Numbered from the stretch's first letter, positions 35,071 to 45,188 are shown. The stretch is DNA of 64,000 nt from Arthrobacter jiangjiafuii (GCF_018622995.1 NZ_CP076022.1:1364001-1428000); one strand, 5' to 3'. Made by a program: numbers and translations. Notes: generated by a model not told the origin, from the sequence alone.

Positions 35071-36176
35071 CGCAACGTCCCCTTTCCCTTGTCCTGGCCG
35101 GAGGCGGCACTGCCGGGCATATCAGCCCGCTCCTTGCCGTAGCCAACGCCGTCCGGGAGTCCGCGCCCGGGACCAGCATCAAGGTCGTGGGCACTGCAGC
35201 CGGGATGGAAACCCGGCTGGTGCCCGCCGCCGGGTTTGAGCTGGCCGTCATCGACCGGGTTCCCATGCCGCGCAGGCCCAGCGGCGACCTCCTCCGGCTG
35301 CCCGGCCGGCTGCTGGCTGCCGTCCGGCAGGCAGGGGATATCCTCGACGAGGCAGGGGCCGACGTCGTTGTGGGCGTGGGCGGCTACGTCTGCACGCCGG
35401 TGTACCTGGCTGCACGCCGCCGGAAGCTGCCGGTCATCGTCCATGAAGCCAACGCCCGTCCGGGCCTGGCCAACCGCGTGGGCGCCCGGTTCGCCGCCGT
35501 CGTCGGCACGGCATTTGCCGAAACCAAACTGCCGGGCGCCCGCCTGGTGGGCATGCCCATGCGCAGGGAAATCTCCGGCCTGGACCGGAGGGCCGCGCAG
35601 CCGGCCGCGCGCGCGGCCCTCGGCCTGCGACCGGATCTGCCCACCCTGGTGGTCACCGGCGGATCCTCCGGCGCTGCGAGCATCAACCGGGCCGTCCAGG
35701 AGTCCCTGCCCGCCCTGGCGGCGGCAGGCATCCAGACGCTGCACATCACCGGCCGGGGCAAAGAGCTGAAAACCGCCGACGGCGCCAAGCTGGCGGCGCC
35801 GCTGTACCGGCAGGTCGAGTACGTGGACGGCATGGAACAGGCGTACGCCGCCGCCGACCTGCTGCTGGCCCGGTCCGGAGCCGGAACCGTATGCGAAATC
35901 AGCGCCGTGGGCCTGCCCGCCGTGCTGGTGCCGCTGCCGCACGGCAACGGCGAGCAGGCACTGAACGCGGCCGGGCTCGTGGCCGGCGGGGGAGCGCTCG
36001 TGGTAGCTGACTCGCTCTTCACCGCTGAGTGGATCCTGAACCGGCTGATACCTTTGCTGGCGGACGCTCCCGCGCTGGAAAAGATGGCGGCCGCCTCTGC
36101 CGCGCAGGGGATCCGCGACGCCGACCGGCGCATGGCGGAGTTCATTTTCGATGCAAACGTAAGGTCACAGGCATGA
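35067..36176 (+). CDS. murG: UDP-GlcNAc transferase MurG
   Basis: 369 aa. The N-terminal loop [17 protein letters not shown] and the second [10 protein letters not shown] mark the GT-B fold; [23 protein letters not shown] binds UDP-GlcNAc. It converts lipid I to lipid II at the inner face of the membrane. Start and stop overlap ftsW and murC by 4 nt each, showing tight coupling. Confidence 0.96.
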   Translation: MTQRPLSLVLAGGGTAGHISPLLAVANAVRESAPGTSIKVVGTAAGMETRLVPAAGFELAVIDRVPMPRRPSGDLLRLPGRLLAAVRQAGDILDEAGADVVVGVGGYVCTPVYLAARRRKLPVIVHEANARPGLANRVGARFAAVVGTAFAETKLPGARLVGMPMRREISGLDRRAAQPAARAALGLRPDLPTLVVTGGSSGAASINRAVQESLPALAAAGIQTLHITGRGKELKTADGAKLAAPLYRQVEYVDGMEQAYAAADLLLARSGAGTVCEISAVGLPAVLVPLPHGNGEQALNAAGLVAGGGALVVADSLFTAEWILNRLIPLLADAPALEKMAAASAAQGIRDADRRMAEFIFDANVRSQA

Positions 36177-37666
36177 GCACGCTAAAGCTTTCGGACCTCG
36201 GACGGGTGCACTTCATCGGCCTCGGCGGGGCAGGCATGTCGGCAGTGGCCCGGGTCATGCTGGGCCAGGGCGTGAGTGTCTCAGGCTCCGACTCCCGGGA
36301 TTCGCCCGGACTCCGCGCCCTGGAGCTCCTGGGTGCCGATGTCTTTGTGGGCCAGCAGCCCGAAAACGTCACGGACGCGGACACCGTGGTGGTGTCCACC
36401 GCTATCCGGCCCGACAACCCCGAACTGGCCCGCGCCCGCGCCCTGGGTCTGCGGGTCATCCACCGCTCCGAAGCACTGGCTGCGGCCATGGACGGCCAGG
36501 ACGTGGTGGCGGTGGCCGGAACGCACGGCAAGACCACCACCACGGCCATGGTGACCGTGCTGCTGCGCGAAGCCGGGCGCGATCCGTCCTTCGCCATCGG
36601 CGGCGACGTGGCGGCCCTGGGCGTCAACGCTGCCCTGGGCACCGGCAGCGTGTTTGTGGCCGAGGCCGACGAATCGGACGGGTCCTTCCTGAACTACTCG
36701 CCCCGGATCACCGTCATCACCAATGTCGAGGCAGACCACCTGGACCATTACGGCACCGAGGAAGCGGTCTTCGCCTCCTTTGACCGGTTTGTCCGGCTGC
36801 TGCCCGCCGACGGCCTGCTCGTTGCCTGCGCCGACGATCCCGGCGCCGTGGCCGTGGCCGGACGCTCCGGAGCCGCCCGGGTCTGCACCTACGGCTACGG
36901 CGAGAGTGCCGACATCCGGATCACCGACACCCGTGCGGTGGGCAGCGGTTCCGTTTCGGTGCTCCGCTTCAGCCTCGACGGGCTGGACTGCGAACAGGAG
37001 CTGCGGCTGCTCGTGCCCGGAGCGCACAACATCCGCAATGCGGCGGCGGCCTTCGCCGTCGGCCTGGGGCTCGGCGTGGATCCGGCGCTGGCTGCGGAGG
37101 GACTCTCGGTGTTTTCCGGTGCCGCCCGGCGGTTCGAATCAAAGGGCGCCGTGCGCGGGGTCCGGGTCTTTGACGACTATGCCCACCATCCCACCGAGGT
37201 GGTAGCCGCCCTGCAGGCCGCGCGGACCGTCGCGGGGGAGCACCGCGTGCATGTCCTGTTCCAGCCCCATCTGTTCAGCCGCACGCTGGCGTTCGCCGGA
37301 GAATTCGCTTCCGCCCTGGAACTGGCGGACACCGCCACGGTGCTGGACATTTACGCAGCGCGGGAAGACCCGGTGGACGGCGTCACCAGCGAGCTGATCA
37401 GCTCCCGCGTCAACCGTCCCGGAGGCTATGCCCCCGATGCAGCCCAGGCGGTCAAGGACATCTGCCGGCGGGTGGAACCGGGGGACATCATCCTTACCGT
37501 GGGTGCCGGCGACGTCACGCAGTACGGTGCTGACTTCATCAATGAACTCTCCCGCGACGACGCTGCCGCACCCGGTGTTCCCGGCGCGGATTCCGCTGAC
37601 GCCGGCGTTCGCGCTCATGCCCACGACGCCGGCCGGCCGGCTCCGCGGGACGGGCACCGTGGGTAG
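36173..37666 (+). CDS. murC: UDP-N-acetylmuramate--L-alanine ligase
   Basis: 497 aa. The N-terminal [14 protein letters not shown]-loop [12 protein letters not shown] and [10 protein letters not shown] motifs are all present. It adds the first amino acid of the stem peptide. ATG 36173 overlaps the murG stop. The last 35 residues are a low-complexity Ala/Asp/His tail beyond the usual end, and this part overlaps the likely ftsQ start by 8 nt. Confidence 0.95.
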   Translation: MSTLKLSDLGRVHFIGLGGAGMSAVARVMLGQGVSVSGSDSRDSPGLRALELLGADVFVGQQPENVTDADTVVVSTAIRPDNPELARARALGLRVIHRSEALAAAMDGQDVVAVAGTHGKTTTTAMVTVLLREAGRDPSFAIGGDVAALGVNAALGTGSVFVAEADESDGSFLNYSPRITVITNVEADHLDHYGTEEAVFASFDRFVRLLPADGLLVACADDPGAVAVAGRSGAARVCTYGYGESADIRITDTRAVGSGSVSVLRFSLDGLDCEQELRLLVPGAHNIRNAAAAFAVGLGLGVDPALAAEGLSVFSGAARRFESKGAVRGVRVFDDYAHHPTEVVAALQAARTVAGEHRVHVLFQPHLFSRTLAFAGEFASALELADTATVLDIYAAREDPVDGVTSELISSRVNRPGGYAPDAAQAVKDICRRVEPGDIILTVGAGDVTQYGADFINELSRDDAAAPGVPGADSADAGVRAHAHDAGRPAPRDGHRG

Positions 37667-38594
37667 CCGGAAACCGCGCCGGCCACCCGTGGATGCCGTG
37701 CCCGGGTCCGGCACGTGGCGGCGCACGCCGTCCGCGCCGTCCACGCACTCCACACCGTCCGGGTCAACCGTTCACGGCAGTGCCAGCACCAAAACCGGCA
37801 CCAGGACCGGCGTGAAAACCGGCGCCAACGCCGATGCCGCCGTCGACACGCAGTCCGGCGGCGACGTCGTCAGCGCCACGGTGCTGGCGTTTCCCGAGCC
37901 GCCCGCCCGGCGCCGGAAACGCCGGCTGATTGGCTGGGGGCTGACCGCCGTCGTCGTGCTGGGCGCCTTTTTCGCCCTGCTGTTCTTCTCACCGGCGCTG
38001 GCGTTGAAAACGGTGACGGTGCAGGGCAACTCCCTGCTGCCCACCGAAGAGGCCCAGCGGGCACTGCAGCCCCTGATGGGGGAGCCGCTGACCACCATTT
38101 CCGATGCCGACGTGGCTGCCCTGCTGGCAGACAGGCCCGAAGTGGCCGGCGTCGAGGTCATTGCCCAGCCGCCCTCGGAAATCGTGGTCAGCATTACCGA
38201 ACGGGTGCCGGTAGCCGTGCTGCAAAGCGGTGAGAGCTTCCTGCTCATTGACGCGGAGGGCCGGACCATCGGCACGGCCGTGAACCGCGCACAGGCGCGG
38301 CTGCCGCTCATCGACGGTGGGACCGAGGCAGTGAACAGCCGGGTGTTCAGTACCGTTACCTCGGTTCTGTCGGTCCTTCCGCCCAAGGTCCTGGAACAGC
38401 TGGACCATGCCTCGGCGGGATCGGTGGATTCCGTGGAACTGAAGCTCGTGAACGGCCAGAGCGTCTTCTGGGGCAGTGCCGAATCGAACGTTGCCAAGGC
38501 CCGTGTCCTGGAGGCGATGCTGGGCATGCCGGCCAAGGAGCCGGCGGTCAAGGTATTTGACGTCAGCACTCCCAATGCTCCGGTGACACGGTGA
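37659..38594 (+). CDS. ftsQ: Cell division protein FtsQ
   Basis: 311 aa from GTG 37659, which overlaps the murC stop by 8 nt; an in-frame ATG at 37617 lies deeper in murC and has no ribosome binding site. An 80-residue Thr/Gly/Ser-rich cytoplasmic segment precedes a membrane helix (about 90-111). A POTRA domain (about 116-185, beginning LKTVTVQGNSLL) and the FtsQ/DivIB domain follow. It links early and late septal proteins. No ddl or ftsA lies in the cluster, as is usual in actinobacteria. It is the last gene before a 226-nt gap that holds the ftsZ promoter region. Confidence 0.9.
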   Translation: MGSRKPRRPPVDAVPGSGTWRRTPSAPSTHSTPSGSTVHGSASTKTGTRTGVKTGANADAAVDTQSGGDVVSATVLAFPEPPARRRKRRLIGWGLTAVVVLGAFFALLFFSPALALKTVTVQGNSLLPTEEAQRALQPLMGEPLTTISDADVAALLADRPEVAGVEVIAQPPSEIVVSITERVPVAVLQSGESFLLIDAEGRTIGTAVNRAQARLPLIDGGTEAVNSRVFSTVTSVLSVLPPKVLEQLDHASAGSVDSVELKLVNGQSVFWGSAESNVAKARVLEAMLGMPAKEPAVKVFDVSTPNAPVTR

Positions 38595-38687
38595 TCTTTC
38601 CCTCCTCGGGGAAAGAAAATGCCGACACGCGGCAGAGGTAATTGCAGAACCCCTTGTCGCCCCATAGCGTCACAGGTAGAGGATTAC

Positions 38688-38693
38688 TTGACA
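38688..38693 (+). promoter_or_regulatory. Consensus -35 box in the ftsZ upstream region
   Basis: TTGACA is a perfect -35 hexamer, 133 nt before ftsZ. No equally good -10 lies 17 nt downstream (TAGAGG at 38711); this is expected where an activator is needed. Confidence 0.5.
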
Positions 38694-38699
38694 TAACTA

Positions 38700-38720
38700 T
38701 AACCCTCAAGTAGAGGCTTA
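38700..38720. promoter_or_regulatory. Inverted repeat upstream of ftsZ, candidate regulator site
   Basis: TAACCCTC and GAGGCTTA form 8-bp arms with one mismatch around AAGTA. The element begins 7 nt after the TTGACA box, the place where MerR-type activators such as FtsR bind. Similar CCTCAA-type sequence is, as far as I recall, common before actinobacterial ftsZ genes. Confidence 0.5.
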
Positions 38721-38820
38721 ATGTTCTCGCTTGAAGGTTCCAGTTCAGGTTCAAGGCTTTGGCCGGGAGACCCGGCCGACCAATGATCAGTTGCACAGAT
38801 TCGAACAAGGGACACAGGAC

Positions 38821-40017
38821 GTGGCAGCACCGCAGAATTACTTGGCCGTCATCAAGGTCGTCGGCATCGGCGGCGGTGGCGTGAACGCCGTAAACCGGAT
38901 GATCGACGTTGGACTCCGAGGCGTGGAGTTCATCGCCATCAACACCGATGCGCAGGCACTGCTGATGAGCGACGCCGACGTCAAGCTGGACGTCGGACGT
39001 GAGCTGACCCGCGGCCTGGGCGCCGGCGCGGATCCCGAGGTGGGCCGCAAGGCTGCCGAGGACCACGCCGAGGAGATTGAGGAAGTCCTCCGCGGGGCCG
39101 ACATGGTCTTCGTGACGGCAGGCGAGGGTGGCGGCACCGGTACCGGCGGCGCGCCCGTCGTGGCCCGCATCGCCCGCTCCCTGGGTGCACTGACCATCGG
39201 TGTGGTGACGCGCCCCTTCACCTTCGAAGGCCGCCGCCGCTCTAACCAGGCAGAGTCCGGTATCGACACGCTGCGCGACGAAGTCGACACGCTCATCGTG
39301 ATCCCGAACGACCGCCTTCTCTCCATCAGCGACCGGAACGTGTCCATGCTGGACGCCTTCCGCTCCGCCGACCAGGTGCTGCTCTCCGGCGTCCAGGGCA
39401 TCACCGACCTGATCACCACCCCGGGCCTGATCAACCTCGACTTCGCGGACGTCAAGTCGGTCATGCAGGGTGCCGGTTCGGCCCTCATGGGCATCGGCTC
39501 CGCCCGAGGGGAGGATCGTGCCGTAAAGGCTGCCGAGCTGGCAATAGCTTCTCCTCTGCTCGAAGCCTCCATCGACGGCGCCCACGGCGTCCTGCTTTCC
39601 ATTCAGGGCGGCTCCGACCTGGGCCTCTTCGAAATCAACGAAGCAGCCCGCCTGGTCCAGGAAGTGGCCCACCCCGAAGCCAACATCATCTTCGGTGCCG
39701 TTATTGACGACGCCCTGGGTGACGAAGCACGGGTCACGGTCATCGCCGCCGGCTTCGATCAGGTGGACGTCACCTCGCAGCCGGTCTCGCACAAGCCTGC
39801 CGAGCCTGCAGCACCGCCCGTCAGTGCTCCGGCAGCTGTTGGCTACGCCGGAGCGGCTCCCGCTTCCGCCGGCCTCTCGGCCTGGTCGCAGCGCTCAGCA
39901 CAGCACAGCGACGTTCCGGCTGACGCCGGGTTCGACGTCGACCTGCCGGCCGTTGTGGAATCGGACCTGTCCACCGGACGGAACGACGACCTGGACGTTC
40001 CTGATTTCCTGAAGTAA
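38821..40017 (+). CDS. ftsZ: Cell division GTPase FtsZ
   Basis: 398 aa. The tubulin signature GGGTGTG is at residues 103-109, NTDAQAL and the T7 loop residues (FADVKSVM) are intact, and the C-terminal peptide [10 protein letters not shown] is the docking site for partners such as SepF. It forms the Z-ring. GTG 38821 starts the conserved [18 protein letters not shown]; the open frame begins further upstream at 38731 but is not conserved there. The 226-nt upstream gap suggests independent promoters. PgeF follows after 52 nt. Confidence 0.97.
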   Translation: MAAPQNYLAVIKVVGIGGGGVNAVNRMIDVGLRGVEFIAINTDAQALLMSDADVKLDVGRELTRGLGAGADPEVGRKAAEDHAEEIEEVLRGADMVFVTAGEGGGTGTGGAPVVARIARSLGALTIGVVTRPFTFEGRRRSNQAESGIDTLRDEVDTLIVIPNDRLLSISDRNVSMLDAFRSADQVLLSGVQGITDLITTPGLINLDFADVKSVMQGAGSALMGIGSARGEDRAVKAAELAIASPLLEASIDGAHGVLLSIQGGSDLGLFEINEAARLVQEVAHPEANIIFGAVIDDALGDEARVTVIAAGFDQVDVTSQPVSHKPAEPAAPPVSAPAAVGYAGAAPASAGLSAWSQRSAQHSDVPADAGFDVDLPAVVESDLSTGRNDDLDVPDFLK

Positions 40018-40069
40018 TACCGCGTTCCGGGGTCAACCCGGAGCAGCCCGGCAGCGAGGTTGTTCGACG

Positions 40070-40786
40070 ATGTTTTGGTGGCAGACACAGGCCGGTGACG
40101 GCCTGATGGTTGCATTCACCAACACAACGGCGGGCAACCTCGCTTTGCATGTCGGAGACCATCCCGGGCAGGTGCTGTTGCGGCGGGCCGCGCTGGAAAA
40201 GCGGATGCAGGTGCCCGCCGGATCGCTCCGGTTCATGAACCAGGTCCATTCCGCCGATGTGGCCACCGTGGATACCGCGGATGGCTTGGGGCCAGGGTCC
40301 CCGTCCGCCGTGCCGACGGCTGATGCCCTGGTCAGCGCCGATGGCAGCAGTCCGCTGGCCGTCATGGTCGCCGACTGCGTGCCGGTCCTCCTGGCCGGCC
40401 GCGGGCCCGGCGGGGTCGTGACCGCAGCCGCACACGCGGGGCGCCGCGGTCTGCTCGACGGCGTCCTGGCCAACACTGTGGCCACCATGCGCAGCGCCGG
40501 AGCCACCGGGCTGCGGGCCTGGATCGGCCCCGCCGTCTGCGGCGCCTGCTACGAAGTCCCCGAGGCCATGCTGGCCGACGCCAAGGCCCGGCTGCCCGTA
40601 CTGGCCTCCCGTACCCGCTGGGATACGCCCGCACTTGACCTGCCCGCCGGCGCCGAAGCCGAGCTCACAGCCCTGGATGTCCAGGTGATCCGCCTTCCCG
40701 GATGCACACTGGAATCGGATGATCTTTACTCCCATCGGCGCAGCAGCGCCGCCGGCCGCTTCGCCGGGGTGATCTGGCGCCGCTGA
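40070..40786 (+). CDS. pgeF: Peptidoglycan editing factor PgeF (YfiH/DUF152)
   Basis: 238 aa. The purine-nucleoside phosphorylase-like fold has conserved HSADVATV, VADCVPVLLA and AAHAGRRGLLDGVL, which supply the metal-binding His and Cys. PgeF removes wrongly built UDP-MurNAc-L-Ser intermediates in E. coli; related proteins also act as laccase-like or purine nucleoside enzymes. Position between ftsZ and yggS equals Rv2149c. ATG 40070 is preceded at some distance by GAGG. Confidence 0.9.
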   Translation: MFWWQTQAGDGLMVAFTNTTAGNLALHVGDHPGQVLLRRAALEKRMQVPAGSLRFMNQVHSADVATVDTADGLGPGSPSAVPTADALVSADGSSPLAVMVADCVPVLLAGRGPGGVVTAAAHAGRRGLLDGVLANTVATMRSAGATGLRAWIGPAVCGACYEVPEAMLADAKARLPVLASRTRWDTPALDLPAGAEAELTALDVQVIRLPGCTLESDDLYSHRRSSAAGRFAGVIWRR

Positions 40787-40854
40787 CCCGCGCCCCTCTT
40801 CCACACTGCACGCACCGCACGAACCAAAAGCTGCACGATCCTAGGAATCCCGCT

Positions 40855-41640
40855 ATGACTTCCAGCACCTCCCCGGCCGCCCGCCGCGACGAACTTGCCG
40901 CCCGGCTCGAAACGGTACGCCGCCGCATCAGCGTCGCCGCGCCCGCCGGGACCGACCCCACACTCATCGTGGTCACGAAGTACTTCCCGGCCGCTGACGT
41001 TGAACTGCTGGCCGGGCTGGGCGTGCAGGACGTCGGTGAGAACAAGGACCAGGAAGCATCGGCCAAGTCCGCGGAAACCGCACAGCTGGGGCTCTCCTGG
41101 CACTTCATCGGCCAGCTCCAGAGCAATAAGGCCAAGTCGGTCGTGCGGTACGCCGCCGCCGTCCACTCCGTGGACCGGCTTTCCCTTGTGAGCGCCCTGG
41201 ACAAGGCAATGACGGTCGAGCAGCAGCGCCGTGCCGACGCGGATCTGCCGCCCCGTGCCGTGCTGGACTGCTTCCTGCAGGTGGACCTGCGGAACCCGAA
41301 CCCAAGCGGACCCGGCGCCGTCCCGGCAGCCGGGGAACCAGGGGGAGGGCCGGGCCGCGGGGGAGCCATGCCGGCCGATCTGCCTGCCCTCGCTGACGCG
41401 GTGGCTGCCCGGCCCGGTCTCCGGCTGGCCGGCGTGATGGCCGTTGCCCCGCTGCAGGAGGACCCCGGTGCGGCTTTTGCCCGGTTGCAGGCCCTGTCCG
41501 ACCGGCTGCGCGCTGAGTATCCCGAAGCGTCGGGGATTTCTGCAGGCATGAGCCGGGACCTGGAAGCCGCCCTGGCGCACGGAGCGACACACCTGCGCAT
41601 CGGCTCGGATATTCTCGGGCCGCGGCCCGCCGTGCGGTAG
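40855..41640 (+). CDS. YggS-family pyridoxal-phosphate-binding protein
   Basis: 261 aa, alanine-racemase-like barrel without catalytic function. The PLP lysine is K42 in LIVVTKYFP; other conserved parts are [20 protein letters not shown] and LRIGSDILG. The family manages PLP homeostasis. A Gly/Pro-rich insertion (about residues 150-175) is unlike most members. ATG 40855 has AGGA about 9 nt upstream. It lies between pgeF and sepF, as in most actinobacteria and firmicutes. Confidence 0.92.
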   Translation: MTSSTSPAARRDELAARLETVRRRISVAAPAGTDPTLIVVTKYFPAADVELLAGLGVQDVGENKDQEASAKSAETAQLGLSWHFIGQLQSNKAKSVVRYAAAVHSVDRLSLVSALDKAMTVEQQRRADADLPPRAVLDCFLQVDLRNPNPSGPGAVPAAGEPGGGPGRGGAMPADLPALADAVAARPGLRLAGVMAVAPLQEDPGAAFARLQALSDRLRAEYPEASGISAGMSRDLEAALAHGATHLRIGSDILGPRPAVR

Positions 41641-41714
41641 CGTCTAATACAGGAAATGTCTCTCATCTGGCGAGGGACGGGTGCTACGGCGCTGAAGGAC
41701 TAGAAGGAGCAACC

Positions 41715-42254
41715 ATGGCTGGCGCAATGCGCAGGACAATGATTTACCTTGGGCTCGCCGATGGTGATGAGCACTACGAGTCTGAGCAGAAAAGCCAGCG
41801 GGAAACCCCCGCCCGCAGCGAAGAATACGCACCCGAGTACGAGCGCCCGCAGCGCCCCGAGCGCGAAATTGAGCCGGCTGCGGCTCCCGTGGTCCGCACG
41901 GCCGTCGAAGAGTACCGGGCGCCCGTGACACCCATCAAGCGCGCCCCTTCATCCCGAGAGGAAGTGGCTGGCTTGCGCCAGATCACCACCGTCCACCCCC
42001 GCTCCTACAACGATGCAAAGATCATCGGCGAGAGCTTCCGCGACGGCATTCCCGTGATCATGAACGTCACGGACATGGGCGAAGCAGACGCCAAGCGCCT
42101 GGTGGATTTCTCCGCTGGTCTGGTGTTTGCACTGCGCGGTAGCATTGAACGCGTGACCAACAAGGTTTTCCTTCTCTCACCGTCCTACGTGGAGGTGCTG
42201 GGGGATGACAAAAAGGTCAGCGAGTCCCAGTCGGCATTCTTCAACCAGAGCTGA
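41715..42254 (+). CDS. sepF: Cell division protein SepF
   Basis: 179 aa. The N-terminal amphipathic membrane-targeting helix is followed by an acidic, Pro/Glu-rich linker (residues 20-85) and the SepF fold (about 90-165, with [18 protein letters not shown] and VLLSPSY-like region). It tethers FtsZ to the membrane, which matters here because FtsA is absent. ATG 41715 has AGAAGGAG 6 nt upstream. Confidence 0.94.
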   Translation: MAGAMRRTMIYLGLADGDEHYESEQKSQRETPARSEEYAPEYERPQRPEREIEPAAAPVVRTAVEEYRAPVTPIKRAPSSREEVAGLRQITTVHPRSYNDAKIIGESFRDGIPVIMNVTDMGEADAKRLVDFSAGLVFALRGSIERVTNKVFLLSPSYVEVLGDDKKVSESQSAFFNQS

Positions 42255-42320
42255 CCGCGTCTCCGCCACGGCGGACCTGATGCGGGCTGCTGAGGCTTCC
42301 CCGGAAACGAAACCACACGC

Positions 42321-42608
42321 GTGAGTATTATTTTCTCCCTGCTGTACCTACTGCTGGTCCTCTTTCAGTTTGCGCTGCTGCTGCGGATTGTTTATGACGC
42401 AGTCCAGATCTTTGCCCGTCAGTGGCGCCCTAAGGGGCCGGCGCTGGTACTGGCAACGGTTATTTACAGTGCAAGCGATCCGCCCATCCGGCTTTTGCGG
42501 CGGTTTATACCCCCGCTGAGGCTTGGCGGCATCTCCCTGGACCTGGCCTTCGTGGTGCTGTTCATTGTGGTGGCGATCGCCAAAACGATCGTTCGCAGCT
42601 TCATCTAG
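42321..42608 (+). CDS. YggT-family membrane protein
   Basis: 95 aa with two hydrophobic segments (residues 3-24 and 67-92) and the family motif DPPIRLLRRFIPPLRLGGISLDL between them. YggT proteins are found beside sepF and wag31 and are thought to help organise the divisome or polar growth, with no known activity. The start is GTG 42321 with only a weak ribosome binding site. Confidence 0.9.
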   Translation: MSIIFSLLYLLLVLFQFALLLRIVYDAVQIFARQWRPKGPALVLATVIYSASDPPIRLLRRFIPPLRLGGISLDLAFVVLFIVVAIAKTIVRSFI

Positions 42609-42653
42609 GCACTGCGGTGCGCGGGGGCCGGTTAGTTTTCCGACACCGATAGA

Positions 42654-42659
42654 TATACT
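42654..42659 (+). promoter_or_regulatory. Candidate -10 box for wag31
   Basis: TATACT lies in an AT-rich 156-nt gap before wag31 and would give a leader of about 100 nt. The -35 region (TTAGTT, 16 nt upstream) is weak. A TTGACT at 42723 with TATAAC at 42742 is another possible pair but only 13 nt apart. Confidence 0.4.
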
Positions 42660-42764
42660 GTGAAAAAGAATAAGACCCCTTAGATTTTGTATGTCCGTAA
42701 TTCTGTACGTAGAACCGTCTGCTTGACTCGCAGGCGAATCTTATAACCAGTGTGAGGTGACCAG

Positions 42765-43448
42765 ATGGCTCTGACGCCAGAAGATGTTGTAAACAAGCGG
42801 TTCCAGCCTACTAAGTTCCGTGAAGGCTACGACCAGGACGAGGTAGATGACTTCCTCGACGAGATCGTCGTGGAGCTTCGCCGCCTGGGCGCAGAAAATG
42901 AAGACCTGCGCCGCCAGCTGGCTGAATGCGTAGCAGGCAACGCAGCTGAGGGCTCCATCCCGGCCCCCGTCTCCGCTGCAGCAAAGACCGAACAGGTCAC
43001 GCAGCCGGTGAAGGAAGAGAAGCCCGAGCCCGTCAAGGTTGAGGAGCCCAAGGCTCCCGTTGCCAAGGTCGAAGAGCCGAAGGTCGAAGCACCGGTGGCC
43101 GCGGCTCCGGCTGCAGCGCCCGCAGCCAACAGCACCGAGACCGCCGCAGGCATCCTGGCCATGGCCCAGAAGATGCACGACGACTACGTCGGTGCCGGTG
43201 TCGAGCAGCGCGACAAGATCATTGCCGAAGCCCAGATCGAAGCCAGCGGCCTCGTCAGTGAAGCCCAGGACAAGAGCCGCAAGATCCTCAGCAACCTGGA
43301 ACAGCAGAAGTCTGTCCTGGAGCGCAAGGTCGAGCAGCTGCGCGGCTTCGAGCGCGACTACCGTGCACGCCTGAAGGCCTACATCGAAGGCCAGCTGCGT
43401 GACCTGGACTCCCGCGGCTCCGTTGCCTCGGAGACCGCTGACGCGTAA
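42765..43448 (+). CDS. wag31: DivIVA-family polar growth protein Wag31
   Basis: 227 aa. The N-terminal DivIVA domain (MALTPEDVVNKRFQPTKF to about residue 60) senses curved membrane. A Lys/Pro/Glu/Val-rich linker (about 65-125) is followed by a long coiled coil (about 130-215) that oligomerises. It marks cell poles and directs wall growth. ATG 42765 has GAGGTGA 5 nt upstream. It has its own AT-rich promoter region. Confidence 0.96.
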   Translation: MALTPEDVVNKRFQPTKFREGYDQDEVDDFLDEIVVELRRLGAENEDLRRQLAECVAGNAAEGSIPAPVSAAAKTEQVTQPVKEEKPEPVKVEEPKAPVAKVEEPKVEAPVAAAPAAAPAANSTETAAGILAMAQKMHDDYVGAGVEQRDKIIAEAQIEASGLVSEAQDKSRKILSNLEQQKSVLERKVEQLRGFERDYRARLKAYIEGQLRDLDSRGSVASETADA

Positions 43449-43504
43449 GTCACCGAACGGAACCCGCAGCAATCCGCGGGTGCACTAAACTGAGATAAAG
43501 CACG

Positions 43505-43538
43505 GGCCGGCTGGCCGGGACGCCCCGGCCAGCCGGCC
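43505..43538 (+). terminator. Strong hairpin between wag31 and lspA
   Basis: A perfect 15-bp GC stem (43505-43519 with 43524-43538) around a 4-nt loop, without a proper T run. It could end wag31 transcripts or protect their 3' ends. Confidence 0.5.
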
Positions 43539-43593
43539 TGTCGCGTTTCCCGGTCGGGCCGTCCCGCGATGCGCCCCAACGAACGAAAGCACC

Positions 43594-44208
43594 ATGACAA
43601 AATCTTCTGAGGAACCTGCGGCCAAGGCTGCGGGCCGTGGCGCCAACGTGCGGCCCGGCTGGTCCGGCTACGCCCTGATCATGGCCGCGTGCGCCGTCGT
43701 CGGCCTTGGCCTTGACCAGCTCACCAAATGGTGGGTGGAAAGCACCATGGTGCTTGGCCAGGTCACCGACGTGCTGCCGCCGGTGCTGCGCTGGCATTAC
43801 ATCCTCAACCCCGGCGCGGCGTTCTCGATCGGCACCGACTACACCTGGGTGTTCACCCTGATCATGGTGGCGGTGAGCGGGTTCCTGCTCTACCTCATGC
43901 TCAAGGTCCGCTCCCTGACCTGGGCCATTGCCCTGGGCCTGGTCCTGGGCGGCGCACTGGGCAACCTCACTGACCGGCTCTTCCGGGCCCCGTCCTTCGG
44001 GCAGGGGCACGTTGTGGACTTCATCGCACTGCCGAACTTCGCGATTTTCAACATTGCCGACTCCTGCGTGGTCTGCGGCGTGGTGCTGATCTGCCTGCTG
44101 ACCCTGCGCGGAATCGGGATGGACGGCCAACTGACCGCAAGCGAGTCCCCGGAAGATACGCCGGCAACCGGCACAGAAGATACCAAGAATGACGAAGGCA
44201 ACCGATGA
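43594..44208 (+). CDS. lspA: Lipoprotein signal peptidase
   Basis: 204 aa, four membrane segments. The catalytic aspartates are D127 in GNLTDR and D156 in [14 protein letters not shown] and NPGAAFS are also conserved. It cleaves signal peptides of prolipoproteins, such as the one at 20424-20969. Both ends carry polar tails longer than usual. The stop overlaps the start of rluD (ATGA). Confidence 0.95.
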   Translation: MTKSSEEPAAKAAGRGANVRPGWSGYALIMAACAVVGLGLDQLTKWWVESTMVLGQVTDVLPPVLRWHYILNPGAAFSIGTDYTWVFTLIMVAVSGFLLYLMLKVRSLTWAIALGLVLGGALGNLTDRLFRAPSFGQGHVVDFIALPNFAIFNIADSCVVCGVVLICLLTLRGIGMDGQLTASESPEDTPATGTEDTKNDEGNR

Positions 44209-45140
44209 ATGAGATTCACACCGTCCTGCAGATCCCGGACGAAGCCGACGGCGGCCGCGCCGATGCGGTCCTGGCTAAGCTCCTGGAGGTTTCCCGCTCC
44301 ACGGTCACCCCTTGGTTCGCCGACGGGTACTTCAGCATGGCCGGACGGCCGCTGGGCAAATCCGACCGGCTGTCCGCCGGTGACAAGGTCACCGTGGACA
44401 TCCCGGAACTGCGCGACCCCCTCGCCGTCGTCGTCGAACCGGTGGAGGGACTGAAAATCCTGCTCGATGACGAGCACTTCGTGGTCATCGACAAGCCCGT
44501 AGGCGTCGCCGCGCACCCCTCGCCCGGATGGGTTGGCCCCACGGTGGTCGGCGGGCTGGCCGCAGCCGGTTACCGCATCTCCACCTCAGGCGCCCCCGAG
44601 CGGCAGGGTATTGTCCACCGCCTGGACGTGGGCACCTCCGGGGCCATGGTCGTGGCCAAGACCGAGCACGCCTACACGCAGCTCAAGCAGGCCTTCAAGG
44701 ACCGCACCGTGGACAAGATGTACCACGCCGTGGTCCAGGGCCTGCCGGATCCGCTGCGCGGCACCATTGACGCGCCGATCGGACGGCACCCCTCCTATGA
44801 CTGGCGTTTCGCCGTCCTCGAGGGCGGCCGCCCGTCGGTCACCCACTACGAGGTCCTGGAAGCCTTCGGCAAGGCCTCCCTGGTGGAGGTGCACCTGGAA
44901 ACCGGCCGCACGCACCAGATCCGCGTGCATTTCTCCGCCCTCAAGCACCCCTGTGCCGGAGATCTCACGTACGGCGCCGAGGCCAAGCTGGCCGCCGAAC
45001 TGGGCCTGACCCGCCAGTGGCTGCACGCCCGGCAGCTGGCCTTCGCCCACCCCGGCACCGGGGAAAGGGTCGAGGTTTTCAGCGAGTACCCGCAGGACCT
45101 GCAGTATGCGCTGGACGCCCTGCAGCGCGGCGACGTCTGA
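44205..45140 (+). CDS. RluA/RluD-family rRNA pseudouridine synthase
   Basis: 311 aa. An N-terminal S4 RNA-binding domain (about 1-70) precedes the catalytic domain with HRLDVGTSG, where D141 is the nucleophile, and [10 protein letters not shown]. It converts uridines in 23S rRNA to pseudouridine. Which of the RluA-type sites it modifies cannot be told. It is translationally coupled to lspA, as is common in bacteria. Confidence 0.93.
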   Translation: MNEIHTVLQIPDEADGGRADAVLAKLLEVSRSTVTPWFADGYFSMAGRPLGKSDRLSAGDKVTVDIPELRDPLAVVVEPVEGLKILLDDEHFVVIDKPVGVAAHPSPGWVGPTVVGGLAAAGYRISTSGAPERQGIVHRLDVGTSGAMVVAKTEHAYTQLKQAFKDRTVDKMYHAVVQGLPDPLRGTIDAPIGRHPSYDWRFAVLEGGRPSVTHYEVLEAFGKASLVEVHLETGRTHQIRVHFSALKHPCAGDLTYGAEAKLAAELGLTRQWLHARQLAFAHPGTGERVEVFSEYPQDLQYALDALQRGDV

Positions 45141-45188
45141 GCCGCCCGCAGCAGGACTGCGTCGTGCCCCACAGGGCGTGACAGACAT

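Noticed and set aside
38731-38820. Longer ftsZ starting at ATG 38731
   Set aside because: The extra 30 residues are not FtsZ-like and would cover the promoter region; GTG 38821 has a better context.
42723-42747. TTGACT...TATAAC as main wag31 promoter
   Set aside because: The spacer is only 13 nt, too short for a normal sigma-70-type promoter; kept only as an alternative to TATACT at 42654.
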